Notes under the pieces: generated by a model
What the model saw: the letters and a program-made list of their open reading frames with translations, nothing else
Database searches by the model: none
What the model was told of the DNA's origin: nothing
In this document: piece by piece, positions 10,986-22,298 of the stretch
Position numbering within the stretch: the stretch's first letter is position 1
Layout of the letters: each line of letters begins with the position of its first letter
NCBI GenBank assembly: GCA_017354895.1
Contig: CP071493.1
Coordinates: forward strand, 5,580,001 to 5,644,000
DNA from: Podospora comata
Taxonomy: Eukaryota; Ascomycota; Sordariomycetes; Sordariales; Podosporaceae
Direction: 5' to 3'
DNA: 64,000 nt
Program-made: the position numbers and the translations under genes

Positions 10986-11807
10986 TTTGAGTATGTTTTG
11001 TAGTTTGATTTTGGGTCTGTTCAGTCACAGTAAGAGTGGTGCATGAGGTTCATTCACCGACCGGCTTTTATGTGGCCGTGGTGTTGATCAAACATGTGTT
11101 GATGTAAGTCAGCACTCGAACCTGATTTTGGCACAGGATCTTTTGCTCCGAGTCCAAGACGTCTAATATCCCACTATCCGTACCGACAGCCACACAAGTG
11201 ATGATCTTCGACGTCATGACAGTGGTGGTATGGCCAATAGGCCGGTGAATATCTCCCAACACCCCCGTTCCGGCACCCGAATCTGGCTCCGTGACCGTGG
11301 GGACAGCATCGTTCACTGATGTTCGCAATGCCGTTTCATAACGGCAGGATGCTTTCCCCGATATGTTGCCTGTGCTGAAGCGCCTAACTCCGCAATTTCA
11401 GCCACGGTGAGCTGTCAAACGGCGGGTGTTGCCTGCGCCGAGAAATGCCCCACCTCCGGCCCCGGCATGGCCGCCGATCGGTGTACTCAAACGCGGCATC
11501 TCGGCGCCGATACATGACGTTGATGTGGAGCCGAACCGCGAATAAGCTTTGTTCCATCTTGTTTCCATCGACTTTTGATCCTGAAATTCTCAACCTGACA
11601 CACCTGACTCCCTGAATGTCTTCTCCCTGCGAAGATCTTGCAGCTCGTGCGGGTCAGCAAGTAGGATGAGTCTGGAACGCGCGTTCAAGTCATTTACGTT
11701 TTTCGGTGGAGAATAGACGGCTCGGCATTTTAAGCTTGGTAACTCTCTTCATTCAATCTGGTATTGAAAAGTCTCTCATTGAAATATGGATATCCACTTG
11801 ATGTAGC
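10986..11807. other. Intergenic, no supported gene
   Basis: Upstream of the SDR gene and downstream of the F-box pseudogene. Nothing beyond short random frames was found. Confidence 0.45.
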
Positions 11808-13507
11808 TCAATTCACCAACGCAGACGCACGAAAATACGAAAATTCCAACAACTCAGAGCCTTCTGGTCCTCCATTTACTTCCACGCTCACGTCCCAGAG
11901 TCCCGCTCCGTATCGCCATACTTTGAAGGCTTCGTAGTTCAAGCGGACATGCTGTAGGGTTGGACAAGCAAATGCCAACTTCTCTACCAACGCCTCAAGA
12001 TCTTGTTCATACTGGGACACATTGTCGACCGCTAGCTGTGTGAGCTTGGTAAAAGATGAAATAGGCTCTATCAAGTTTTGTGGTAGAATCCCATCCTCTT
12101 CCTCGACCTAGTTTGCATCTTGGTCTGAAATATTCAGAACAAGCGCCTCAACGAACCACCGTTAGACAGTACCAGATCCTTGAGTATCTCCTTAGCAGAC
12201 CGATTGTATGTGTACCATTAGCGGTTTAGATCCACCTCCATCATCCTCAGCTTGATGGGTAGCTCCGGATGTTCTTTGTTAGTGCACAGCAGCATGGCTG
12301 GATCAAAGACCCCGTCTGGGGTAGCAACATAGAATGCCAAATTACAGGAGATGAACGGGTGTTTTGCAAACTCGCAGAGAAGTTCGTGTGCGCCCTTGCA
12401 GTAGTAAGACACTTTGAGCTTGCGAAGGCGTGGACATGATGTTGAACCGAAAGCTGAAAACACAGCTTTACAGCTGTTGTCGGTGCAGAGCTAGAAGACG
12501 TCTTGGTCCTCATGCAGCTTGTAATTGTTTTCAATCATCACTACCTCAAGACAAGCCAAATCGACCAGCCCCGTCAAGTGCTGGCGATTCAACGGGTAGA
12601 CGGATTGGCCACAGTCGAGTATTTTGAGATGTAGAGGTTCCCCCCGCTCTCGACATACTCTTCACAAATCCTATCGAAGAATTCTGCAAGATCAAGGGCT
12701 TTCGGGCCTGATATGACCACACAGTTTCAGTTGAAAGTTAAAGTTCTACTTCTTTCAAGGGCTCTTTTGCATGGTCAGCTGGAAGAAACACCAAATTTGA
12801 TGTGCCGATAACATTTCAGTGAACAACAATTTGCATATCTTGACCTAAAGGGTTTGGCATACCATGAGTGCAGCAAAAGTTGTGTTAATTGTCGCCGCCA
12901 CCTGGACAGATCGCCGGACAAGTTCTTGGCAGCAAGGTATCGCAAGTTATAGAAATAAGAAACCTGAAGTTCGGGCCGATATTGCGACACCGAGCTGTCA
13001 TTGGAGATATCTCGGAATACATTCGTGGTCTCTTCGGGGTCGTCACATGCAACCCGAAGGGTCGTTAGGTCTGGACGTGATCTCCGCAGACAATCTAGTG
13101 TAGCCTGCTCCAGTCTGTACGCAAAACCCCAGCTGCAATATGAGATTTGTTAGAAACATCATTTCGATGTTTGATGGGTGCTAGGACTCTTATTCGAACT
13201 CTTTCAGGCACCGCATTGGTTTGATGAGCTGTCGTGTTCTCTCGTTGAACTCCGTTGAAGTTGGATTCTCTCCGTTCGTTGCACCCGAATAAAGGCTCTT
13301 GGTGTAAATGAGATTCGGGTTACAAGGCGAAATTTTGAATGAGTCACTGCTCCTGTCGAGGTGACGGTAAAGTTGTCGACCAAATACCAGGTGAAAGGTT
13401 CCGCTCGTATGACAGAGAATACAAAGGGTCTTCCGGTCCCTAATATGCTCTCCGATTGAATCAAGTATCTCCAGAACAGCAGCGACCCGTCTTGCTGCGG
13501 TACCCAT
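11808..13507 (-). pseudogene. F-box/LRR-like protein pseudogene
   Basis: The N-terminal reading starts MGTAARRVAAVLEILDSIGE, an F-box-like opening. A 67-81 nt intron ends at 13133 with a TTCTAAC branch site; it joins to WGFAYRLEQATLDCLRR and leucine-rich segments (LHLKILDCGQ, CPRLRKLKVSY, FTKLTQLAVDN, CPTLQHVRLNYEAF). Together these resemble fungal F-box proteins that recruit substrates to SCF ubiquitin ligases. The frame is broken repeatedly. There is a frame change at a run of six C (12640-12645), stops at 12491-12493 (TAG), 12218-12220 (TAA) and 12108-12110 (TAG), and another frame change near 12140. Each stop is one C-to-T step from CAG or CAA. A real multi-intron gene is less likely because the breaks lack splice signals. 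Confidence 0.65.
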
Positions 13508-13820
13508 CTTGACTGTATTGACAGGGGTAGAATACTGTCGAGAAGGTGATGGCAGGGAGGTGTTTGTTAGCTGTCAGTTGATTGTTGATTGTTGATTGTG
13601 TGCGGCACTAGATCCACATTTGGTGAAAGAAACGATGCGAACCCTAAGGTAAAACTACCTTAGGTAGGTGTCTGCCTCTTGAAGGTTCGTTCTATGGTCT
13701 TAATTAGCACTAGTCGAAGTTTAAATCACATGGCTTCATCTGCAGTAAAAGTCGACAACCAAATTCAGAACAATAAACGAGTGGACAGCAGACGAAAGGA
13801 TAGTGTGCTCATTTCTCGTC
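13508..13820. other. Short intergenic gap
   Basis: Contains the imperfect tandem TGATTGTTGATTGTTGATTG near 13580 and TACCTTAGGTAGGT near 13660. No gene was found. Confidence 0.4.
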
Positions 13821-15068
13821 TTACACCATCTCAGGTGAACCAACACGACTCCCGACAATAACATCCCAAGCCTCCTCATCCTCAGCCTCTTTACAACCCC
13901 CAACACCGTCCTCAAAACCATCACCCGCCCCATCCATACCAAACCGACCCATTTCAGTTTTCTCTTCACTCTCCATATTTCCATATTTCTTATCGTTCTT
14001 CGCTCCTCCAGACCCTTCCTTCTTGCCCCCCCTTAACTCAATCAACCCCTCCTCCATCTCCACCCACCACCTCCCCTCTACGCAGTGACATCCCTGACCA
14101 TGAACAATAGCATGCCACATCTTCATCTTCTCCTCCAAAACCACCAGCCTCCCCTCGGCCTCTCTCTTTTCCTGTGACAACCGCGCAATATTCCCATGAG
14201 CATGTGTCATCGCCTCCAGCACCCCATCAACATATGACTGCGTGTAAATCGGCTTGAAATCTTTGTGAGCACTCTCCCCCACTTCATCAACACCCACAAC
14301 CCCCATAGAAGGAAGAGGCAAATCCAAAAACGGCTGCAGCATAGACGACGACCCCTCCCCTTTCTCACTCCCTTTACCGTGAACAGGAATCGGTCTGGTC
14401 AACGGCGAAGACATGGCAACATCACCAGAAGGCGAAGAACTCCGAGCACTTCCCTGATTGTCAGAACCATCAAGCTGCATCCTCTCCATCCCCTTGATGA
14501 CCCTGCCCGGCGTCGGCGTCGGCGGCGACCCCCTCTTCCAAGGCGTGATATCAAAAGTCTTTGACCCAGGCGCGGTCGGCTCAACAACGGCCGTACCAAA
14601 AATCCCGGCCTTCTTCGATATCGGGGTCGAGGGCAAAGACTGCGTCTCACGAGAAGGTTCCGGCCGGAGGCGCTTCATATCTCGACGCGAAAGGAAACTG
14701 GCAACCGGCTTGGGAGTCGAAGTCGCAGCAGCAAACTTGCCCTCACCCTCGAGGATCTCATCAAGGTGTGACCTCGTCTCGTCAAACGCGTGAAACTGTT
14801 CCGTTCGACTGTGAGACCGTGACTGGACAATGCGATCATACAGGCGACCTACTTTGTGGAGGTCGTTCAAAAAGGGGAGTGACTTTCTCTCGGGGCTGCT
14901 GTTGGACCAGGTCTTGAGGACGTCTTCCAGCTTATCATCCCCTTTGGGTTGTTTTCCATCGGCCGAGGTCGAGGCTGAGGGCTGGGTGGTAGCTGGAGCA
15001 GGGATTTGGGTAGGTGGTGACGCTGGGGCGCGCGCGTTGCGAGCGGGAGTGGATTTCTGGGGACTCAT
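13821..15068 (-). CDS. Low-complexity protein with a central coiled coil, unknown function
   Basis: A 415-residue intronless frame starting at MSPQKSTPARNARAP. A longer in-frame start at 15143 exists, but the Pro/Ser-rich N-terminus looks complete from 15068. The protein has a Pro/Ala/Thr-rich head and a moderately charged segment (EDVLKTWSNSSPERKSLPFLNDLHKVGRLYDRI). Several SP/TP sites are followed by a likely coiled coil (NIARLSQEKREAEGRLVVLEEKMKMWHAIVH) and a Gly/Glu-rich acidic tail. The basic, SP/TP-rich head suggests a nuclear or cytoskeletal protein regulated by phosphorylation, which is inference. No domain is recognised. Confidence 0.65.
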   Translation of the reverse strand: MSPQKSTPARNARAPASPPTQIPAPATTQPSASTSADGKQPKGDDKLEDVLKTWSNSSPERKSLPFLNDLHKVGRLYDRIVQSRSHSRTEQFHAFDETRSHLDEILEGEGKFAAATSTPKPVASFLSRRDMKRLRPEPSRETQSLPSTPISKKAGIFGTAVVEPTAPGSKTFDITPWKRGSPPTPTPGRVIKGMERMQLDGSDNQGSARSSSPSGDVAMSSPLTRPIPVHGKGSEKGEGSSSMLQPFLDLPLPSMGVVGVDEVGESAHKDFKPIYTQSYVDGVLEAMTHAHGNIARLSQEKREAEGRLVVLEEKMKMWHAIVHGQGCHCVEGRWWVEMEEGLIELRGGKKEGSGGAKNDKKYGNMESEEKTEMGRFGMDGAGDGFEDGVGGCKEAEDEEAWDVIVGSRVGSPEMV

Positions 15069-15375
15069 GTTTGGATGGAGGAGTCTTGTAAGTGCGTATG
15101 AAGATTGCTGCGGATGGAGATGATTTGAGAAGAGGGTAAACATCAGAGATTTGAGGCCCTAAAGTACCAAAATATTTGGCTACTTCTCTTTCTCTTGATG
15201 AGATGTCCTGGATCAAAACCGCCCATTCTTGCCATCAACACAAATCAGCTTTATCCCCATGGACATCATCGCCTCAAAGAGCAAACCAAAACAAATCTCA
15301 CATCACTACACACACCCAAAGCACTTCTTTCAATCAACTCTCTTTATTTACCACAAATCCCCCTTTATCAACTAT

Positions 15376-16595
15376 CTACTCATCAAAAAGAGCATAATTC
15401 GGCCCATTATTCGGTCCACTTCCCACAGTAGCATGCGCCAACACCTTGCCCAATTTTCCAGTCCGCACATCTCTCTCATAAACCACAACCCTGTTATCAT
15501 CCTGCAGCGCGCTCACCAGCTTTGTCCCCGCCTTGTTGAGCGAGAAGCCGCGGGGATTGCGCCCACCAGCGGGAGCGGTCTGCACATGCGTCAAAGCGCC
15601 GGTTTGCTGATTGACAGCAAACACCTGCAGCGGGTCCGACTTGATCGTCCCCTCTCCGTCAAAGGCCGGAATGTCCAGGCTGTTCTCCCCGCGGGAGGAG
15701 ACAATGACAAATCTCTGATCAGGGCTCACCTCAATCTCCGCCGCCTTGGTGCCAGCAGGAACAGTCGTGCCCGGGCCGCCAGAAGGAACGTCAAAGAGGC
15801 GGGTGAATTCAGGGGCGGCGTCGCGCTTGTAGGTAACCGAATACCCGCTGATGGTGTTAGAGAGCTCGTTAAACGAGTAGAGGAAGGTCTTGCGGCCGGC
15901 CTTGGCAAAGGCGACGTGCCTGGGACCGGAGCCGGCAATGGTTGGGATGGAGGTCACGGCAGTGGCGGCGGCAGCGCCATCGTCGACTTGGAAGACGCGG
16001 ATGAGATCGGCGCCGAGGTCGGGGACCAAAATAAACTTCTTGGATGGGTCCAGGATGGCATCGTGGAGATGGGGGGCATCCTGACGCTCGGGGACGGTGC
16101 CAGGGGCAGTCAGCTGGTAGGTTTGCTGGCCGAGGAGAGAGAGGTTGGTTGGGTCAGCAACGGAGAAGGTGGTGAAGGCGGAGGTATCACTGTGTTTCTG
16201 TATTAGCACCGCAAGGACATACCCCGCCATGAAAGGTAGACGTACTAGTGAGCCACGGCAAGCTTGCTGTTATTGGCAAAGAGAGTCGAGGCAACAGGAC
16301 TCTTGAGGACAGAGAGAACGTCCAGGGTCTCGAGAGTCCCGCTGACGCTGGTCCTGTAGGAGGTTATGGAAGAAGATCCACCCCAGCCCTCGTTCAGGCA
16401 GTACAACACCGACTTTGACTTGTCAAGAGTCAACCAGGTAGGCTCAGACCCGCAGTCCAGATTCTGAGAAACCCGAGTCAGGGACGACCCATCTAGCTTC
16501 AGCGAGGTAACAGTATGGTCATTGTACGACGTAGCGTAGATGATTTCGGCCGATGCCGGAAGGGCAAGCAGGAAAGCGATGAGCTTCTTTGACAT
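15376..16595 (-). CDS. Secreted lactonase, seven-bladed beta-propeller (6-phosphogluconolactonase-like)
   Basis: Exons 16595-16246 and 16189-15376 flank a 56 nt intron (GTACGT...ACACAG) and give 387 residues. The protein has a short signal peptide (MSKKLIAFLLALPASA) and repeated propeller strands: IIYATSYNDHTVTSLKL, PHLHDAILDPSKKFILVPDLGADLIRVFQV, GPRHVAFAKAGRKTFLYS, EIEVSPDQRFVIVSSRG, NPRGFSLNKAGTKLVSA. The HLHDAILDP and NPRGF elements are typical of the lactonase family (PF10282). Despite the name, secreted fungal members are unlikely to serve the pentose-phosphate pathway; related cycloisomerases and lactonases act on muconate or sugar lactones. The substrate is unknown. Confidence 0.85.
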
Positions 16596-17746
16596 CTTTT
16601 CGGTCGTGACGGTGCGCTGGACTGTCTACCGGAGAGAAATCTGGGGCAGACCTCCACGGTGAGATCCATCAGCGGGCTGGTACCCTTTAATATCAGATTC
16701 AGGGGCGCATTTTCGCAATTTCCGCCAAGTATCCCGGTGCTCGGGACGATATAGACTTTTGATCGTTGCAAATGCACGGAAGCATGGCTACATAGTGGCC
16801 CAGCCTAATAAGGCCGGATCATCCCTTCGAATCCCATCTCACGGCGGTATTAGGCAACGGCAAATCGGGTCTGAGCGTGTTGCGTGCCTGACATGATAAT
16901 CAAGTTTATAGTGATAATATTTGCCGGGATGGAATAAGCCGACTAGGATGGAATGAGCATCAGCTTCCTGATTGAAGCGCGGGGGGTGGCATGCCGCCGC
17001 GGATATACTGACCCCTTGCAGGACTCCGGGTGGGCCATCCCATGTTCCCCACAGCCTCGGTCACTGCCGTCACTTGTAAGCGCTGTCAGCCAACTCCTTC
17101 GGCTTTGTCAGAATGGACATGGAAGTGGAGAGCTTCCAATGCGCACCACTAGAAACCTGACAGGAGGCTACCACGATTGCAACGTCTGTGGAGCGGGCTT
17201 CGAATCCGGGCCGATGTTGAGAAGCACGGGAGCTGCTCCGAGTGAGTGTCAAAGGACAGTGCGACGGAAGAATTAACGATTGGTCAATGGGATCGTGATT
17301 GTATAAAACCCGGAAGAGTATCCGGGGTAGGTCGTAACGGATCGTCGTCAGCATGGCTGGTGATTGGGTCCATTCGAGGTTCATCCACCAAAAAGATCTG
17401 ACATGCAACCAATTCATCGGCGGGGAGCGGGATATCCGGGAACGGTCGAGTATCGGTCGCATTGTGGGTTCCAGCCTTTTGGAGAAGAATGCGGTGTATA
17501 TGGTATGGAGATGTCGAGTTTGGATATAGGGCGAAGGGTGAAAGAGTTGAGGAAACCGGGAAGTTTTGCAATGGTAAAAAACTGTGAGGTCTGTCTCCAT
17601 TGGAAATCCCAACCAATAACTTACCGGGGCGTTACACATGGGTAGGTGCGATGGGTAGAAGTTACTATCACGGAAAGCACAGAACCGAGAGTGAAAGTTA
17701 TGTGATTGTAGCACGTCGTTAATCCTTCTCAAGATATTACAACTCC
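16596..17746. other. Intergenic, no supported gene
   Basis: About 1.15 kb between two minus-strand genes. A 220-codon frame at 17070-17732 overlaps other frames and shows no domain. Presumably the promoter of the lactonase gene and the 3' side of the GH71 gene. Confidence 0.45.
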
Positions 17747-19069
17747 CTACACAGCAACAGCATTCCAGTTCTGGATATCAAACTCGCACGTCGCCCCCAA
17801 CGGCTTTCCCCCCTCAGCTGTAGCCACAACCTGCCCATCCCGAGACACAGTAACAACAACATCACCACTATTCCCCCCAAACGGCACACTCCCCCTATAA
17901 ACACCTGCAGTCCCCGCACCGCTCGCAGGAAAAGTCGTAAAAGTCCCCGTCTGCTCATTCTCCCCAATCTTGACCGTAACCGTAACCCCCTCATCTGAGG
18001 TCAGAAGCGCACCATAAAACACAGCATCCTCATTAAAATCCTGCGGCGGCTGCTCCACCTCATTGAAATCCGCATTGTTACCAGTAGTACCGCCATCAGG
18101 GCAAGCAAGAGCAGGCGCGGTGCGGTAATAAGCCGCGACCCTCTCCTCAAACTCCGTCGGCGCAGCTCCTGTCTTGTATTGCTCAATGTAAAAAGGCAAG
18201 AACTTACGCCAGCCATCATGGCTCATATTCTCGACATAGGGGATTGGCGCAGACGTATCGAATAAACCAAGTTCCTTCTCGCGAACAGGGCCAATGTAGT
18301 GAGATTCGCCGTAGTCATTCCAGGTAAGAATCTCGACGAAATCAGGGTTGACTTCCATTACCTGAGCCCAACGGGTATCCCAGAGCTCATCGCCACGCCA
18401 GAGCCAGTTCTTGGTGAAGTCGGGGTTGTTGAGGTTGGTGTAAAACCACGGGGAGACAGCCATCATGTATGCTCGGTCCCCAAGAGCTTCTTGGTACTCG
18501 AGATCAGATTTGATGGTAATGTTGGTGTCACCATTCGGCCAAGCATCAAAGCTGAACAGCCCGTCAGCAACACCATCCGCCAGTCCAGCAGCAACAACCG
18601 GGCCCTGAGATGACCAATCGGGGACGAAGAACGAGTTAGTCGTTGCCTTGATGTCAGCCCAGTCGCCCGCATTGTCCGGACCTTCAAACGTGGAAACAAA
18701 CAGCTTGTCGTCGTCGGTTTTGAAGTAAGCCGGGCTGGCACCGAACCTGGTGATGTGGTCAATAACATCCTCCTTTGGCCATGCTCCGAGGGCTTTGTAG
18801 TCAAAGCTAAAAAAGAGTTTGAAGTTCAGGCTTTCGGCAACCTGAAAGATGGTTTGCAAGGACGCCTCGTTGCCTTCATCGCATTGGGCAATATTGAGGA
18901 CAAAGGCATCAATCTTGGCCTCCTGCGCCAGCTTGATGTTGTCTTCCCAGTCGGCATTGTCGAGGGAGCGCACATTGCCTACAATAACGTGGGCAAACAC
19001 TTCTTTGGCGGCTTGCACTGAGGGCAAGACCACGGACACCGAGATGGCAAGAGCGAAAAGAAATTTCAT
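17747..19069 (-). CDS. GH71 alpha-1,3-glucanase (mutanase)
   Basis: Single-exon gene of 440 residues. A signal peptide (MKFLFALAISVSVVLPSVQA) is followed by KEVFAHVIVGNVRSLDNADWEDNIKLA, the diagnostic GH71 opening in which the enzyme begins with FAHFxVGN. Other family blocks are IDAFVLNIA, FKLFFSFDY, FVSTFEG, MAVSPWFYT, NWLWRGDELWDTRW and EILTWNDYGESHYIG. The enzyme hydrolyses alpha-1,3-glucan, a wall polymer of fungi, so it may serve wall remodelling, autolysis or mycoparasitism. The acidic residues in FEG and WNDYGESHY are candidate catalytic residues. A C-terminal beta-rich domain of about 100 residues follows LACPDGG. Length fits the family without extra CBM24 modules. Confidence 0.93.
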   Translation of the reverse strand: MKFLFALAISVSVVLPSVQAAKEVFAHVIVGNVRSLDNADWEDNIKLAQEAKIDAFVLNIAQCDEGNEASLQTIFQVAESLNFKLFFSFDYKALGAWPKEDVIDHITRFGASPAYFKTDDDKLFVSTFEGPDNAGDWADIKATTNSFFVPDWSSQGPVVAAGLADGVADGLFSFDAWPNGDTNITIKSDLEYQEALGDRAYMMAVSPWFYTNLNNPDFTKNWLWRGDELWDTRWAQVMEVNPDFVEILTWNDYGESHYIGPVREKELGLFDTSAPIPYVENMSHDGWRKFLPFYIEQYKTGAAPTEFEERVAAYYRTAPALACPDGGTTGNNADFNEVEQPPQDFNEDAVFYGALLTSDEGVTVTVKIGENEQTGTFTTFPASGAGTAGVYRGSVPFGGNSGDVVVTVSRDGQVVATAEGGKPLGATCEFDIQNWNAVAV

Positions 19070-20400
19070 TATTAAAAGGAATGTTAATTGTCAAAGGAGT
19101 GGTGAGAACAAAAAAAGGAGTGACTGAATAACCTGTCGTCAAGACTAGGCCCCTGCTACCAGAACAGGGTGTGGAAAAGGAATGTGGTTGAAGTGGTAAG
19201 CGGTGTGGTGTGTGAAAGAAACATGACACCGGTGGAAAGGAGAAGGAAAGAGATCTTTTAAGTTGACACTCAATCGTCGTCCGAGTCCCGGAGTCCGGAA
19301 TAGGAGGCTCGTAGCCAGTCCTTCCACTCTACAAACACAAATTCATAGTGGTGTTGATGGCCTTGGGGATCGTAGGAACAGAAACATATGAGGCGCGGGT
19401 CCGGCGGTCTCAGGGACGGTTGCAGGGCCACATTTTACACGGGCACATATTCTTCAGATCAAACGACGCGTTTCCCTTTCGTCGGGTTCCTGAAGGATGG
19501 CTCAACTCTGGGGCATGACCGTAAATTCGGCCCACTCTTCGTTGGGCGTTCAGCTTTTAGGTTCACCGCATTATCCTCGCAACATGGGAAAGAAAATAGA
19601 TCGTGAGCGCAGGTTTAAATGCAGTTGAACAAGGCTGAAAGTCCACATTTTGATTGGATCGCTTTGCGATGTCAAACCTGCCAAAACACAGACAAGCTTT
19701 TCTCCCAAGAGATGCTAGCGATGTGCAGCGAGCTAAAGCAAGCCACAAGAGCTTCGGCCAGCGCCCAGACTCTTAGTCTTAAACGCTTCCGAATTTAGAG
19801 TTGAGCTTTGTTGGTGCAGCGCAGAATTATCTAATGGAAGGAGCAAAGCCACAACCAAAAGAAATTAGGAGTTAGTTATCAGAGAACTTTTGACGGCCGT
19901 TGGCGGCGGCTTGTTGGAACCCCAGAGAACATATGCTTGCGAGGTCGAAACTCGCGACCTGATTTGACGGATGCTGAGAACTTTTGTCTGAATGATGAGC
20001 AAAATAAAAGTGGTGTTTGAAGACATCGTCAGCTGGGATCTTTATCAGCTGCATCAAAACCGGCTGCGAGGCGTACGACTTTCCATATTGGTGGTTTTTG
20101 CCTCCTTGGGGTGTATGGTGTCAGATACAGAGCAATGCGGTGTCTGTTGAGCGTCATGCGACAGCAAATCTGATGCCAAGTGATGTTGGCTTGGGGCACG
20201 GTTGATCCTTGGGACTGATTATCGTATGTGAGCGCAAAGTGTGGCCTAGTGTTGCGGTTGGCCATTACAGCCCGACCTGGGGCTGTGAGATGTGTGAGTG
20301 CAGATCAGGTGGCGCAAACTTGAGATGAAGGATGTCATGGATGTGAGATCAGATATATTGAGGGCTGGAACCCAGACAGTTGATTTGAAGCATAAAATGA
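19070..20400. other. Intergenic, no supported gene
   Basis: About 1.3 kb. The GH71 promoter should lie at its left end; a TAAAAGATCT element near 19252-19263 (minus strand) could be a weak TATA box. No gene was found. Confidence 0.4.
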
Positions 20401-20711
20401 GCAGTGGATATTGTCTTATTTTATATTATTATTATTATTATTCAAAAAATTAAGAAGTTCGAAAAAGTAAGTAATTTACGAAAAGCCTAAAATTTATGCT
20501 TACTGTAGTGTAACAGTTTAACTTATTTTAATTTAACTACTTCATAAAACTTTATATTTCTTTATATATTCCTTTAAATTATTAAATTATTATAAATATG
20601 CTAAGGCTACTTTGCTTGGTAATTAAAGTCGGCATAATCGTACATTTATTTACTAGATTTTTAAAGTTCGTAATTTATAACCCGTATATATAATTAATAT
20701 TCGTTACTTAA
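20401..20711. repeat. AT-rich block with (TTA)n microsatellite, likely RIP-degraded repeat relic
   Basis: Composition changes abruptly from ordinary to strongly AT-rich DNA, with a short TTA/ATT microsatellite near 20424-20442 and long A/T runs. The block ends sharply at about 20712, exactly where carotenoid-oxygenase coding sequence begins mid-protein. This is what a mutated transposon fragment or a repaired breakpoint would look like. No terminal repeats are seen. Confidence 0.55.
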
Positions 20712-21906
20712 TTGACTTTCGTCAAGCAATGCACAACGGCTCATCTTCGAACACATTCTGTGACGGGAGAGCTGATTGCTTTTCATGCCTCTTTGGTAAG
20801 GCCATGTGTTCGTTACTTCATCATTACAAAAGCCAAGTCAGGTCGTCAGCCCCTTCTCACGGCCCCTGTTCCGGGAATGACGTCTCCAAAGACGATGCAC
20901 AACTTTGGTGTATCGAGGGGCTATACCGTCATCATTGATATGCCCCTCTGCTTTAACCCCTTGAACCTCCTGAAAGGCTCACCGGTGCTCTCGTTTGAAA
21001 GCTCTCGGAAGTCGAAGTTTGGAGTATTTCCGCGATATCAACCTGAAGCAGTCCAATGGTACGAAACCAACCCCTGCTGTGTCTTTCACACTGCCAATTG
21101 CTGGGAAAGTGAAACCTCTGACACAACCCGGAATGATCAGGGAACGACCAGCAATCTCCTCGCCTGCTGCCGTCTGACGTCCGCATCGCTCGTCTTCCAC
21201 ACGGCAAATATCCCAGCGCCAGAAGTCAAGCCCGTCCCGCCGAAATATGCTGAGGAACAACAATGTCAACTGTATTACTACAGCTTCCCGTTTTCACCAA
21301 TCAGCCATGCGCAACCACCCGTAACAAAAAGAACAATGGGTGTTGTCGGCCATCGAGCTCGAGTTCCCGAACGTATCGCCACTATCTGTAATGTCGGAGG
21401 CACAGTATGTGTATGGTTGTTCGGCGAGGTCAGTGTGTTACTCGGTCGAGCTGGGGAAAGCAGCCAGGATCGAAAATCTCGCGAAAATCAACGCCATAGC
21501 TCTGATACAAAGAGGCCTTGAGACGCAGCCGCAACGGATCAAGGGGTGTGTCGACAAACGGTCTATTCAAGAGATGCTTAAGTCCAGCGATCCCGACGAC
21601 CCAATCCAGCTTTTTGCAATGCCGAAGGGGTGGTATGCTCAAGAACCCCAATTCGTTCCGCGCTCGAATCCCATATCAGAAGATGACGGGTTTGTACTCA
21701 GCTTCGTATTTGATGAAAGCCAGCTGGACGAACGAGGGTCGTGCCGAGACGACGCAATCGGTGAGTTGTGGGTGACAGACGCGAAGGATATGAGAACGCT
21801 TTTGGCGCGTATCAAGCTTCCGCAGAGGGTACTGTATGGGTTTCATGGGTGTTGGTTCAGCAAGGACGAAGTGATAGCACGGCGGCCATACACAACCCGA
21901 AATTGA
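20712..21906 (+). pseudogene. Carotenoid oxygenase (RPE65/CCD family), 5'-truncated and frameshifted
   Basis: Carotenoid oxygenases cleave carotenoids or stilbenes with a non-haem iron held by four His. The readable protein begins mid-fold at FVKQCTTAH, next to the AT-rich block. It continues with MTSPKTMHNFGVSRGYTVII (an iron-ligand His in MHNF), RFGVFPRY-like KFGVFPRYQPE, and CCVFHTANCWE (a second His). The frame then changes near 21330-21340 at an A-run, where VTKRTMG gives way to QWVLSAIELEFPNVSP. It ends in EPQFVPRSNPISEDDGFVLSFVF and LPQRVLYGFHGCWF, the family's C-terminal block with the last His. About the first 250 residues of a normal protein of roughly 600 are missing. The gene is therefore non-functional. 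An original role in retinal or torulene metabolism is only a guess. Confidence 0.8.
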
Positions 21907-22298
21907 CTGAGGAGGGTGCGGGCAGTTGGGTTTCAGTTGCCATGTCTAAATTGGATCGTATTCGTAACTGTACAACGTCACCAACCAACTGGTCTCGGCG
22001 AGAATATAGCGTGAAAATTGCTTCCATAATCAACAATCTGTCATTTGTCATGACTCCATTCTCCAGAACCAACACTGGCTTGGACAATGAACTAGTAGCT
22101 GTGTCACGGAGCCACGGAGCCAACCCCAGAGCTCGGATCCAAACAATGCGAGATACAGGCAACGACCCCGCTCCAGGCACCCGATCCCACATCGGTAATA
22201 CCCAAGGTCTCGTCAAAATATAAAGCCGCCTCATTCTGAGACTCGTTTATGGTGAGTTGAGCCGCCTACGAGCCAATCTCATCTCAGCCTCTTCTGAC
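21907..22298. other. Short intergenic gap
   Basis: Runs from the end of the carotenoid oxygenase relic to the hydrolase start. Holds the likely promoter of the hydrolase (CAAAATATAAAGCC near 22213-22226 is TATA-like). No gene was found. Confidence 0.45.

Noticed and set aside
17070-17732. 220-codon minus-strand frame
   Set aside because: Low support, no motifs, overlapping frames on both strands of an intergenic stretch.
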